Positions 29,858 to 38,340 of a stretch of 64,000 nucleotides of DNA are shown piece after piece (positions within the stretch are counted from its first letter, which is position 1; each line of letters opens with the position of its first letter). The position numbers and the translations under genes were made by a program. The stretch comes from Devosia indica. Lineage in GTDB: Bacteria; Pseudomonadota; Alphaproteobacteria; Rhizobiales; Devosiaceae. Below the pieces are notes generated by a model. It worked only from the letters and a program-made list of their open reading frames with translations. It was not told the DNA's origin and ran no database searches. The stretch lies in assembly GCF_003056405.1 (NCBI RefSeq), contig NZ_PYVZ01000011.1, positions 62,001 through 126,000 of the forward strand, read 5' to 3'.

Positions 29858-31207
29858 ATGCAGCTCAAGCCAAATGCCTTCCGCCTGCACGAAACCGCGC
29901 GCGGCGTCGAAACCATGAGCCGGTTTGCCCTGGCCGTGCTGGCATTGGCCTCGGGAGTCTATACCTATCTTGGGGTCAGGGGCCTGCTCGATGGCTCGGC
30001 GAGCTTCGTGTTCTTTGCCGCCATCATCTATTCGGCCGCGGTGTCGGTCGCGATCTACGCCTTCTGGACGTATATGATGCGCTTTATTCCGCTGGTGGTC
30101 AGCGGGGTGCAGCGGATCAGCCTGTTTCTCACCATGCTGGTGGGGTCTGTGATGATCATTGCCATGAGTTCATGGCTCAATGCGGCGGCGCTGGCGGGAT
30201 CGGCCGCGCTTGAGCAGCACATGGCGGTCACGCTGCAGGGCTATGCCGAGGACCTCGACCAGGCCCATGCCAATGCGCTGGCCAGTCAAAGCCTGTTGCC
30301 CGATGTAGAGCGCGCTTCGGCCCGCTTCTCTGCCCTGGCACAGGATGAGCGCGAGAGCGGGGCCCTGACCGGGACCCAAGGGTCGGGCAGCGTGGTGCAA
30401 TTGCTCACCCAGATGAGCCAGCAGATGACCCAGCTTGCCGGCACGATTTCCGGCTCGCGTGAAGACGTGTCCGGCCTGTTCGCCCAAGGGTCAGAACGGC
30501 TGGCGACAATGCGCGAATTGGTCTCGACGCCGGGGCAGATTGAGCCGCGCTCGGATGCCTTCCAGGCCGAGGCGGTGCAGCTTTCCGCGGTGATTGCGGC
30601 ATTGCAGCAGACGGACGTCGCGGCCTCTGTCAAGCGCGCGGCAACCGACCTGTCTGCGGGCTTCATCGCGCCGGTGGCCGATGGCCGTGTGGGCGATCTG
30701 GCGGTGCGGCAGAACCAGGTCATGGCGACGGTGCAAAGTTCGGTCGATGCCCAATCGGCGGCGCTGGTGGCCGCGGCCGAGGAAATCCTGGCCACGCCCC
30801 CGGTCGAGCAGCGGCGGTTCGTGCCGCTCTCTTCGGCGGAAGCGGTGATCCGCTATTGGAGCGATTTTGTGCCCTCGTGGGCCGGGGCGATTTCCATTGA
30901 TTTGCTGCCGGTTGTGCTGGTGCTGGTGCTGATGATCGTCAATGACGCGATGCGGCGCGAGGCCGAGTCACTCAAGGAAGCCGAGACGATCACGGCGGCG
31001 GAAATGCTGCGGGCCATGGCGCTTTACAAGCGCATGGAGGCCGAGGGCGCGGCCGAAGCGGCAGAGGTCCTGGGGGTGCAAGATGAACAAAATGTTGCGC
31101 CCCCGGACGAAGGTGTCCCAGACGCAGTGGCCACCACCGAAGAGGGGACCGTGACCCCGATCGAGGCGGCGCAGCGTAAGCGTGGCGATGGACCGCGCCA
31201 GGCATGA
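29858..31207 (+). CDS. multi-pass membrane protein of unknown function with periplasmic helical domain
   Basis: 449 residues. Three hydrophobic segments near the N-terminus (FALAVLALASGVYTYLGV, FVFFAAIIYSAAVSVAIYAF, LTMLVGSVMIIAMSS), a ~230-residue Gln/Ala/Ser-rich region probably helical and periplasmic, a fourth segment (DLLPVVLVLVLMIVND), and a charged cytosolic tail with coiled-coil tendency. I recognise no family. ATG at 29858 is chosen over 29774 and 29843 because the earlier sequence overlaps the CtrA-like site. Stop overlaps the next gene by 4 bp, so the pair is one unit. Confidence 0.65.
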   Translation: MQLKPNAFRLHETARGVETMSRFALAVLALASGVYTYLGVRGLLDGSASFVFFAAIIYSAAVSVAIYAFWTYMMRFIPLVVSGVQRISLFLTMLVGSVMIIAMSSWLNAAALAGSAALEQHMAVTLQGYAEDLDQAHANALASQSLLPDVERASARFSALAQDERESGALTGTQGSGSVVQLLTQMSQQMTQLAGTISGSREDVSGLFAQGSERLATMRELVSTPGQIEPRSDAFQAEAVQLSAVIAALQQTDVAASVKRAATDLSAGFIAPVADGRVGDLAVRQNQVMATVQSSVDAQSAALVAAAEEILATPPVEQRRFVPLSSAEAVIRYWSDFVPSWAGAISIDLLPVVLVLVLMIVNDAMRREAESLKEAETITAAEMLRAMALYKRMEAEGAAEAAEVLGVQDEQNVAPPDEGVPDAVATTEEGTVTPIEAAQRKRGDGPRQA

Positions 31208-32022
31208 AGTCCGAGGCCAATGCCCGCGCCGCCAGCGATGCGAGCCCGTTCCATCGGCATGTGGTCAGCAGGCTTGCGCGCATCGAAGATGGAGCGATCC
31301 TGCGCTTTGCGTTCTTTGCTCTGCTCGCGGGCACGATGGGCGTGCTGTTTGTCGATTACCGCGAGTTGAGTGCCAATGCGCCCGAAGCGCTGACCTATAG
31401 CCCGCAACCCATTCTGCCCCCGGCGTCTACCGAAGATGGGGGCGGGCGGGCGCGGCCTGCGCTGGATACGTCGCCGGAGCTGCTCGATGATCCCTTGCGG
31501 ATCGAATTGACCACGGGCGGGGTGCTGCGCCTGACCGGAACCATCGATCCGGGCGCGGCGACCAGATTTGCACAGGAGATCGCGCAAAGAGGCGAGTATG
31601 TGTCAACCGTGCTGCTGGATTCGCCCGGCGGCTCGGTGGACGATGCCCTGCAAATGGGGCGCCAGATCTTGGAACATGGTCTCAACACACAGGTGCCGGA
31701 TGGGGCGCTTTGCGCGTCCTCCTGCCCGATCGTTTTTGCCTCGGGCGCACAGCGGATAGCCGGGCGCGAGGCCGCCATCGGCGTGCACCAGATCTATGCG
31801 GCGGCGCTGAGCGCAACCCCGCTCGATGCACTCAGCGTGGCCGGGGTGGCGATGGCGGATGCACAGTCTGCGACGGCCGAGATCACCCGGCACCTGGGCG
31901 AAACCGGAGTGGACCCGGCGCTCTGGCTGCATGCGCTGGAGACGCCGCCAGACCGGCTCTACTACTTTTCTCCTGAAGAGATGGAACGTTATGTTCTCGT
32001 CACCGAGTGGATGGAGAATTGA
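31204..32022 (+). CDS. membrane-anchored periplasmic ClpP-like protein (COG3904-like)
   Basis: 272 residues. One transmembrane segment (about 32-50, LRFAFFALLAGTMGVLFV), a linker, then a ClpP/crotonase-fold domain: VLLDSPGGSVDDALQMG (oxyanion strand), CASSCPIVFASG (Ser nucleophile region, flanked by two Cys), and IGVHQIY (His). That order is the one I recall for the predicted periplasmic proteases of COG3904. No substrate is known. Overlap of 4 bp with the upstream membrane protein points to joint action. Confidence 0.72.
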   Translation: MKSEANARAASDASPFHRHVVSRLARIEDGAILRFAFFALLAGTMGVLFVDYRELSANAPEALTYSPQPILPPASTEDGGGRARPALDTSPELLDDPLRIELTTGGVLRLTGTIDPGAATRFAQEIAQRGEYVSTVLLDSPGGSVDDALQMGRQILEHGLNTQVPDGALCASSCPIVFASGAQRIAGREAAIGVHQIYAAALSATPLDALSVAGVAMADAQSATAEITRHLGETGVDPALWLHALETPPDRLYYFSPEEMERYVLVTEWMEN

Positions 32023-32100
32023 ACGGGCGAGGGGGAACCGGTGGAGGACCGGCCCGTTTCGCGCGCAAGGCTAAGACTATGGCAGGTGAGGAGGCCAGAG

Positions 32101-32379
32101 ATGAAGCAGACCCATATGCTGACCCGGCATCGGGATATCCAGAACTGGGTCACCGACCGAAGCGGACGGCCAGCGATTGCCCGGGTGCGCGACCGGTTCG
32201 GTGAGGAACGGGCCCAGCTCAAATTGCGGTTCGCGCAGCAAAGCGAAGGCCGGGTCGATGCGGGCATGAGCCCGTGTTCCTGGACCGCCTGGCTGGCGGA
32301 ACTGGACCGTCAAAACCTGGCGCTGCGGGTCGATCCGACCGGCGATTGCGAGCTGGTTTCGCGGCAGGCTATGAACTGA
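32101..32379 (+). CDS. small conserved hypothetical protein, paralogue of 4291-4590
   Basis: 92 residues, soluble. GAGGAGG 7 nt before ATG 32101. Shares with the protein at 4291-4590 the N-terminal I-x-x-W-V-x-x-R-x-G-x-P pattern, the central L-x-L-x-F strand, and the C-terminal S-W-x-x-W-x-x-x-L-x-x-x-N-L-A-L-x-V. Convergent with the diguanylate cyclase gene, overlapping it by 11 bp. Function unknown. Confidence 0.7.
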   Translation: MKQTHMLTRHRDIQNWVTDRSGRPAIARVRDRFGEERAQLKLRFAQQSEGRVDAGMSPCSWTAWLAELDRQNLALRVDPTGDCELVSRQAMN

Positions 32380-33583
32380 AGCGGTCGCTGCGATCCGCCA
32401 TATTTGGGCTCTCCGGCTTGCGCGCGGGCGTCGGCATGGCCATGCGGACGCAATCGCGTCCTTCGTTCTTGGCCTCGTAAAGCGCGCCGTCAGCACGGCG
32501 CAGCAGGTCGGCGAGATGGTCGTAAGGCATGAGCTGGGCTACACCGAACGAGGCGGAGGCGGGATCCCGCAGACCGGTTGCATCCGAGGGCAGGCTGCGG
32601 AAGGCGTGGCGAACAGTTTCGGCATAGAGCTTGCCGGTGTTCAGATTGGCACCGGGCAGGAAAGCGCCGAACTCTTCACCTCCCAGGCGACCCAGGACGG
32701 CATGTGGAGCCGCGCATTCTTCCAGGACCGCGGCGAAGGCGGCAATGACCTTGTCGCCGGTGGCATGACCGTAGGTGTCGTTGATCTGCTTGAAATGATC
32801 GAGATCGGCCACGATCATCACGGCAGGCACGCCTGATCGCGCGGCCAGGGTCAGGGCGTTCTCGCCGCGATCTTCAAAGCCGCGGCGATTGAGCAGGCCG
32901 GACAGCGTGTCGGTTTCCGAGCGTGCGGTCATGTCGGCCATGACATCGCGCACGATGATGAGCAGCATCATCAGGCCATTGGCAATCAGCAGCACGGCGC
33001 CAACGGTCTGGGAAACAGCGGCATATGTCGAACCGATATAGGCCTGCGGCGCGGCGCCCGAGCCGATGGCCATGGCCAGGACCGGCTTGGCCAGAAAGTG
33101 CAAGGCCGAGATGAAATAGATGACCAGCAAGGCCAGGTCGAGCGCGCCCTTGCGCTTGTTGGCCAGGATCACGCCGACGCCAATCGCCTGCACCAGTGCA
33201 TAGGGGGCCTGATAGAGCAGATTGCGGACAAAGCTGGCGCGCGGCATTTCAAGGATGGCGAAATTGACCAGCAGCGAGGCAATGACGGCAAGGGCCAGCA
33301 GCGTCCAGGGCGGGCGGATGCGGTAGTGATGGGCCAGGCCAACGACACAGCCCGCCAGCGCGAACAGAAACACCGCGAAAATGCCAAAGCTGACCAGGCG
33401 ATGGTCGTCCTGAAACGGCAGGATGAACTCAAGTGAGACATTGACCATGCCAAGCCCGTAGGCAAAGGCCAGCCAGCGCGCGCCGAGCGCCGAACGCTGA
33501 TAGGCAGCGACGACGCCGAAGGCGGTGGCAAAAATCCCCGCGATAAACAGGTTTATGGCCAGCACGAAGGCTGCAGCGCTCAT
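32369..33583 (-). CDS. membrane-anchored GGDEF diguanylate cyclase
   Basis: 404 residues. About six or seven hydrophobic segments fill residues 5-205, then a GGDEF domain: DTLSGLLNRRGFED, DLDHFKQINDTYGHATGD, and the active loop RLGGEEF. The RxxD inhibitory site five residues before the loop is absent, so product inhibition is not expected at that site. It makes cyclic di-GMP from two GTP. No EAL domain. Confidence 0.9.
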   Translation of the reverse strand: MSAAAFVLAINLFIAGIFATAFGVVAAYQRSALGARWLAFAYGLGMVNVSLEFILPFQDDHRLVSFGIFAVFLFALAGCVVGLAHHYRIRPPWTLLALAVIASLLVNFAILEMPRASFVRNLLYQAPYALVQAIGVGVILANKRKGALDLALLVIYFISALHFLAKPVLAMAIGSGAAPQAYIGSTYAAVSQTVGAVLLIANGLMMLLIIVRDVMADMTARSETDTLSGLLNRRGFEDRGENALTLAARSGVPAVMIVADLDHFKQINDTYGHATGDKVIAAFAAVLEECAAPHAVLGRLGGEEFGAFLPGANLNTGKLYAETVRHAFRSLPSDATGLRDPASASFGVAQLMPYDHLADLLRRADGALYEAKNEGRDCVRMAMPTPARKPESPNMADRSDRFSS

Positions 33584-33655
33584 GGCAATTGTACCAAGGT
33601 TCGAACCCGGGCGATGCTAGAGGCGCGGGCAGAACGCGAGGTTAATGATCGCCAC

Positions 33656-34672
33656 TTATTGATCCTGCCGGGGGGCAATGCCCAGTGAGTTTGCCAGAAG
33701 GGCAAAAGAGCGACGGCGCAGGGCATAGTCGTAAATGGTGGTGGTGATCATCACCTCGTCGGCCCCGGCGGCGTGGGCCTTTTCGGTGATGGTGGCGGCC
33801 AGATGGTCCGGGTCTCCCACCAGCCAGAGCGAGGACTGATGCTCGATGACCTGTTGCTGCTGCGGCGAAAGCACGCGGGCGGCGGCCTCTTCGGGCGGCA
33901 TCAGATCGCGCTGTTCGCCGGTGACAAACAGGGCCCAGCTCACCGCCTGCGAGGTTGCAAGGAATTCTGCCTCTTCCTGGGTGGGCGCGCAGATCGCCGA
34001 GAGGCACAGAATGGTCTTTGGCTCGGGAAAGTCCGGTGACGGCTGGAAGGCATCACGATAGGCGGCAAAGGCCGGCGCGGCCGGGGTATGGCTGAAATGG
34101 GCGGCAAAGGCATAGCCGAAACCGAGCTGGCCGGCGGCCTGGGCGCTGGCGCCTGAAGAGCCCAGCAGCCATTTGGGCGGCAGGGTGATGCCGCCAGGGG
34201 ATACCGGCACACGCGAGAAGGGGTGGTCTGGCGGAAAGCTGTCCTCGTCAAACGCCATCAGTTCAGCCAGATAGCTGGAGAATTCCTCCCCGCTGCCGCT
34301 CTTGAGGGCCCGCATGGCATAGCCGTCGCCGCCGGGTGCGCGGCCCAGTCCGAGATCAATGCGTCCCGGATGCAGTGCGGCGAGCGTGCGATAGGCTTCG
34401 GCGATGCGCAAAGGCGCGTGGTTGAGCAACATGACGCCCCCCGAGCCGACGCGCATGCCGGTTGTGGCGGCGGCGGCGCTGGCAATCAGGATTTCAGGAA
34501 CCGAAGAGGCAATCGAGGGCATGCCATGATGTTCGGCATACCAGAGCCTGGTATAGCCCAGCCGGTCGGCTTCGCGCGCGAGCAGGACGGTTTCGGTCAT
34601 GGCCTGTTGGGTTGAGGTGCCCTGGGCAATGGGCGCGAGATCCTGCAAGGAGAGCGTAAAAGGAGCGGGCAT
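33656..34672 (-). CDS. LLM class flavin-dependent oxidoreductase
   Basis: 338 residues, luciferase-like monooxygenase fold. Visible: READRLGYTRLWYAEHHGMPSI interrupted here at AEHH, the family hallmark, and GRIDLGLGRAPGGD. It is close to the YhbW/MsnO8-like group. Substrate unknown. ATG at 34672 (MPAPFTLSLQDLAP) is preferred; 34687 is the alternative. An inverted repeat lies just upstream. Confidence 0.87.
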   Translation of the reverse strand: MPAPFTLSLQDLAPIAQGTSTQQAMTETVLLAREADRLGYTRLWYAEHHGMPSIASSVPEILIASAAAATTGMRVGSGGVMLLNHAPLRIAEAYRTLAALHPGRIDLGLGRAPGGDGYAMRALKSGSGEEFSSYLAELMAFDEDSFPPDHPFSRVPVSPGGITLPPKWLLGSSGASAQAAGQLGFGYAFAAHFSHTPAAPAFAAYRDAFQPSPDFPEPKTILCLSAICAPTQEEAEFLATSQAVSWALFVTGEQRDLMPPEEAAARVLSPQQQQVIEHQSSLWLVGDPDHLAATITEKAHAAGADEVMITTTIYDYALRRRSFALLANSLGIAPRQDQ

Positions 34673-34696
34673 GAATGACTTTCGCATGAGATTGTA

Positions 34697-34710
34697 TGAT
34701 CGGTAGATCA
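34697..34710. promoter_or_regulatory. inverted repeat upstream of the LLM oxidoreductase
   Basis: TGATC-GGTA-GATCA, a 5-4-5 inverted repeat 25 bp before the start. It could be an operator; no regulator gene is adjacent. Confidence 0.3.
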
Positions 34711-34830
34711 CGATGATAGAACCATGCGTCAAGGTTTGCGGGCTAATTTTGTTGCCATGGATGCCGTTGCGGGCTGATTGACTCACGCCATTGTGGGTGG
34801 CTCTATGCGCTTCGGTTGCGGGAGTAGCAG

Positions 34831-35421
34831 ATGAAGAAGTGGATTGGTCTTGTCCTGGGGAGCCTGATCGGCCTGTCGATTGGCCCGGCTGCGGCGCAGG
34901 ACTTGCTCGATCCGCATCCGCTGGCCGGTGTCGTGGACGAATTGCGCATCGGTTTGCATGCGCATCGCGTGCATCACGCCGCGCTGCCATTCCTGGTGCA
35001 TGAATGGGATCTGGGCGATGTCGAAGATGTCAGCTTCGACGTCCTGTTCACTTCCCCCGATATCGATGCCTTCCGCTGGATTGGTGCGCCGCGCCCCGAG
35101 ATCGGCACCACGATCAGTTTTGCCGGGCGCGACAGCCTGGTGCATGCCAATCTGACCTGGCAATTGCCGATTTTCGATACGCCGATCTATCTCGAAGCAG
35201 GGCTCGGGGCCGCCATTCATGATGGCGCGCTGACCGGGGCGGCGCCGGGCCGGCAGAACTTCGGCTGCCGGGTCAATTTCTACGAACGCTGGGGGGTGGG
35301 CGTGAATATGAGCGAGAACGCCACCGCCACGCTGACCTACGAACACACGTCCAATAATGGCTGGTGCGCAGCCAATGATGGGCTGTCCAATTTCGGACTA
35401 CGGTTGGGCTGGAAGTTCTAG
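34831..35421 (+). CDS. acyloxyacyl hydrolase / PagL-like lipid A 3-O-deacylase
   Basis: 196 residues. Signal peptide to about PAAAQD, then alternating beta-strand segments of an 8-stranded outer-membrane barrel ending in Phe (LRLGWKF). The PagL active-site motif appears as YEHTSNNG, with His172 and Ser174. The position of PagL Glu140 is Ser186 here; Asn or other residues are often seen there in distant homologues. It would trim the R-3-hydroxyacyl chain of lipid A. GGGAG lies before ATG 34831. Confidence 0.75.
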   Translation: MKKWIGLVLGSLIGLSIGPAAAQDLLDPHPLAGVVDELRIGLHAHRVHHAALPFLVHEWDLGDVEDVSFDVLFTSPDIDAFRWIGAPRPEIGTTISFAGRDSLVHANLTWQLPIFDTPIYLEAGLGAAIHDGALTGAAPGRQNFGCRVNFYERWGVGVNMSENATATLTYEHTSNNGWCAANDGLSNFGLRLGWKF

Positions 35422-35512
35422 AGCGCCGGGCGATCCGACGGGATCGGATCGTACGCTCTGCCTGCTTGAGATGGCATAGCTTCGTGCGGGAAACCGGTTC
35501 TCAGTTTTCCGC
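35420..35512. repeat. rhizobial-type palindromic intergenic repeat
   Basis: Two consecutive hairpins. First: AGAGCG (35420-35425) with CGCTCT (35454-35459), enclosing CGATCCGA (35431-35438) and TCGGATCG (35444-35451). Second: GCGGGAAAC (35486-35494) with GTTTTCCGC (35504-35512) around CGGTTCTCA. The GGATCGGATCG and GGGAAACCGGTT words match the intergenic mosaic repeats (RIME-like) that I recall from rhizobial genomes. It fills the gap between two convergent genes. Confidence 0.65.
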
Positions 35513-35520
35513 GCGCTGTT

Positions 35521-36711
35521 TCAGGCGGCCTGGCCCGCAGCCCAGCCCGAGGCCCAGGCCCACTGGAAATTGTAACCGCCCAGCCAGCCGGTCACATCCA
35601 CCGCTTCGCCGACGAAGAACAGGCCCGGCACGTCCCGCGCCGCCATGGTTTTGGCGTCGAGCCCGGTGGTGTCGATGCCGCCCAACGTCACTTCGGCGGT
35701 GCGGTAGCCTTCCGAGCCGACCGGTTTGAGGCGCCAGTTTGAAACCTGCTCGGCGGCGGCCATCAGCTTCTTGTCGGACAGATCGCCAATCATGCCGGGC
35801 TGGTCGATCAGCTCGCCCACAAGCTGGGCCAGGCGCCGGGGCAGCTTGTCACTCAGCACTGTCTGGAGATGCAGTTTTGGTGTGGCCTTGCGCGCGGCCC
35901 GGAACAGCTCAAGTGCGTCTTGGCCGGGCAGCAGATCGACCGAAATGGCGTCGCCATCGCGCCAATAGGACGAGATCTGCAAAATGGCGGGACCGGAAAG
36001 TCCGCGATGGGTGAAGAGCAGGGCTTCTTCAAACCGCGTCTTGCCGTGACCGACCACGGCATTGGTCGACACGCCGGCCAGGGGCTTCAACTGCTCGAGC
36101 GCGCCCGGCTCGAAGGTCAACGGCACCAGGGCCGGCCTTGTGTCGGTAACGGCCAAGCCGAACTGGCGGGCAATCTGATAGGCCAGGCCCGTCGCGCCCA
36201 TCTTGGGAATGGATTTGCCGCCGGTGGCCACGACCAGGCTGGAGGCTGTCACCCGCCCGTCCCCGATCATCACATCAAAGCCATCAGTGGCCTTTTCGAT
36301 GCTGCCCACCTCGCGTCCGGTCCAGATCGCGGCGCCAGCGGCGCGCAGATCATTGGTCAGCATCGAAACGATCTGGGTGGCCGGACCATCGCAGAAAAGC
36401 TGGCCAAGGGTCTTTTCGTGATAGGCAATGCCCTGCTTTTTGACCCGGGCAATGAACATTTCGGGGGTATAGCGGGAGAGCGCGGAGAGCGCAAAGCGCG
36501 GGTTCTGGCCGAGGAACCGCTCGCGGCCAAAGGTGTGAGTCGCATTCACATTGGTGAAATTGCAACGTCCGCCGCCTGAAATGCGGATCTTTTCACCCGG
36601 ATCGCGGGCATGGTCGACAACCAGTACCTTGCGGCCCCGTTTGCCGGCCTCGATGCCCGCCATCATGCCGGCGGCGCCTGCTCCCAGAACGATGACGTCG
36701 AAATCGGGCAT
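35521..36711 (-). CDS. NAD(P)/FAD-dependent oxidoreductase, YhiN/HI0933 family
   Basis: 396 residues. N-terminal FAD dinucleotide motif VIVLGAGAAGMMAG, then EKIRISGGGRCNFTN, which is diagnostic of the HI0933/YhiN family, and the C-terminal FAD-binding end LFFVGEAVDVTGWLGGYN. These proteins are conserved but biochemically undefined; a role with aminoacetone oxidation or rRNA has been suggested. ATG at 36711; sequence upstream is not family-like. Confidence 0.9.
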   Translation of the reverse strand: MPDFDVIVLGAGAAGMMAGIEAGKRGRKVLVVDHARDPGEKIRISGGGRCNFTNVNATHTFGRERFLGQNPRFALSALSRYTPEMFIARVKKQGIAYHEKTLGQLFCDGPATQIVSMLTNDLRAAGAAIWTGREVGSIEKATDGFDVMIGDGRVTASSLVVATGGKSIPKMGATGLAYQIARQFGLAVTDTRPALVPLTFEPGALEQLKPLAGVSTNAVVGHGKTRFEEALLFTHRGLSGPAILQISSYWRDGDAISVDLLPGQDALELFRAARKATPKLHLQTVLSDKLPRRLAQLVGELIDQPGMIGDLSDKKLMAAAEQVSNWRLKPVGSEGYRTAEVTLGGIDTTGLDAKTMAARDVPGLFFVGEAVDVTGWLGGYNFQWAWASGWAAGQAA

Positions 36712-36925
36712 GTTGTCAGTTTCCTTTGCGCCGGCAGAGACGGCTGGCCTGCTGCACCCGGACCGGTTTGGTGGCGCATTCTGGAGGCGGTATGCGCTGC
36801 AAATGGGGCCCGGATCAAGCCCAGGCATGGACCGGGCGGGCCGGCGACCGTTCGGCAAGAACATTGACTCTTTCCTATTTCGGAGTATGAGAAGTCCTGC
36901 TTTTCTAGAGGAAGCCTAGTTCGTC

Positions 36926-37021
36926 ATGCGCAGCCGCAGCAGCATCAAAGCAGCTCTTGCCACCACCCGGTTCACCACCGGGGGCATGCCGGCCATGACC
37001 AAAACCACCAAAACCGCCTGA
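36926..37021 (+). CDS. candidate Thr/Lys/Met-rich leader peptide of asd
   Basis: 31 codons: MRSRSSIKAALATT, then RFTTGGMPAMTKTTKTA. Eight Thr (all in the last 19 codons), three Lys and three Met, with the run TKTTKT close to the stop. These are end products of the aspartate pathway, whose second step is catalysed by the downstream asd product. AGAGGAAG lies 11 nt before ATG. An imperfect hairpin follows (37023-37066) but no T-tract, so classic intrinsic attenuation is not shown. Chance small frame remains possible. Confidence 0.45.
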   Translation: MRSRSSIKAALATTRFTTGGMPAMTKTTKTA

Positions 37022-37022
37022 C

Positions 37023-37066
37023 GCTTTTCCCCGGGTCGCACTCCCGACGGGGAGAGGCGCAAAAGC
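37023..37066 (+). promoter_or_regulatory. imperfect hairpin in the asd leader
   Basis: GCTTTT (37023-37028) pairs with AAAAGC (37061-37066); CCCC (37029-37032) with GGGG (37049-37052); GTCG (37035-37038) with CGAC (37045-37048). It begins one base after the end of the candidate leader peptide. No T-run follows. Confidence 0.4.
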
Positions 37067-37128
37067 ATTGACCGCGATGGCTTGCCATCGTGCGGGGGGC
37101 GAAAATGGTAAGGAACCGGAGTTCCATT

Positions 37129-38172
37129 ATGGGTTATCGCGTCGCTGTCGTCGGGGCCACAGGCAATGTGGGCCGCGAAGTTCTCAATATTCTGGCCGAG
37201 CGCAAGTTCCCGGCCGACGAGGTTTTTGCACTGGCCTCGTCACGCTCGATCGGCAGGGAATTGTCCTATGGCGACAAGGTGCTCAAGGCCAAGGACCTGC
37301 AGCATTTCGACTTTTCGACGGTCGACTTCGCCATCATGTCGGCGGGTGGCTCGATCTCCAAGGAGTGGGGCCCCAAGATTGCCGCTGCCGGCGCCATCGT
37401 GATCGATAATTCGAGCTATTGGCGCTATCATTCGGACGTGCCGCTGGTGGTACCGGAAGTGAACGGGGATATCCTGGATCGCTGGCTGGCCGACCCCAAG
37501 CGCACCAATATCATCGCCAATCCCAATTGCTCGACCGCGCAGCTCGTGGTGGCCCTCAAGCCCCTGCATGACGCGGCCAGGATCACCCGCGTGGTGGTGT
37601 CGACCTATCAGTCGGTCTCGGGCGCCGGCAAGGAAGGCGTGGATGAGCTGTGGAACCAGACCAAGGGCATCTTCGTCAATGACAGCCCGACCCCGGGCAA
37701 GTTCCCCAAGCAGATCGCCTTCAACGTCATCCCGCATATCGATGTGTTCATGGAAGACGGCTACACCAAGGAAGAGTGGAAGGTGCTGGCCGAAACCAAG
37801 AAGATGCTCGACCCCAAGATCAAGGTGACCTGCACTGCCGTGCGCGTGCCGGTGTTTGTCGGGCATTCCGAAGCGGTCAATCTCGAATTTGCCAATCCGA
37901 TCAGTGCCGATGAGGCCCGCGACATCCTGCGCGAGGCCCCGGGCGTATCGGTGATCGACAAGCGCGAGGCGGGTGGCTATGCGACCCCGGTGGAAAGCGT
38001 TGGTGAGTACGACACCTTTGTCAGCCGCATCCGCGAGGACACGACGGTGGAAAATGGCCTGGTGCTGTGGGTGGTCAGCGACAATCTGCGCAAGGGCGCG
38101 GCGCTCAATACGGTGCAGATTGCCGAGACGCTGATTGAAAAGGGCTACAAGGCCCGCGCGCTGGCGGCCTGA
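37129..38172 (+). CDS. asd: aspartate-semialdehyde dehydrogenase
   Basis: 347 residues. It reduces aspartyl phosphate to aspartate semialdehyde, the branch point to Lys, Met, Thr and diaminopimelate. NADP motif VVGATGNVGREVL, catalytic Cys in NPNCSTAQLV, and the SYQSVSG-type block (STYQSVSGAGKEG). ATG at 37129 has GGAG 7 nt upstream; the alternative ATG at 37105 would add eight residues. A candidate leader peptide lies 107 bp upstream. Confidence 0.95.
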   Translation: MGYRVAVVGATGNVGREVLNILAERKFPADEVFALASSRSIGRELSYGDKVLKAKDLQHFDFSTVDFAIMSAGGSISKEWGPKIAAAGAIVIDNSSYWRYHSDVPLVVPEVNGDILDRWLADPKRTNIIANPNCSTAQLVVALKPLHDAARITRVVVSTYQSVSGAGKEGVDELWNQTKGIFVNDSPTPGKFPKQIAFNVIPHIDVFMEDGYTKEEWKVLAETKKMLDPKIKVTCTAVRVPVFVGHSEAVNLEFANPISADEARDILREAPGVSVIDKREAGGYATPVESVGEYDTFVSRIREDTTVENGLVLWVVSDNLRKGAALNTVQIAETLIEKGYKARALAA

Positions 38173-38182
38173 GCTTGACTAT

Positions 38183-38251
38183 CCCTTTCCCCGACGAAAG
38201 GGGAACAGGGAATTGACCCTTGCGACCGGCCTCCCTTTGGGGAGGCCGGTT
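38183..38251. repeat. two hairpins downstream of asd
   Basis: First: CCCTTTCCCC with GGGGAA-C-AGGG around GACGAAA (38184-38211). Second: GACCGGCCTCCC (38224-38235), loop TTTG, GGGAGGCCGGTT (38240-38251), 12 bp. Neither is followed by a T-run; they probably stabilise the 3' end or terminate with Rho. Confidence 0.45.
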
Positions 38252-38340
38252 GCGTTGATGCATGGACGGATTGCGGCCTTGCGGCCTTGAGAGGGAGAGG
38301 GACCGGGCGTACAAGCGACGTCTTACCGGACCTCAGTTGC

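Noticed and set aside
33590-33620. GGTTCGAACC as a tRNA T-loop
   Set aside because: No acceptor, D or anticodon arm can be built around it on either strand.
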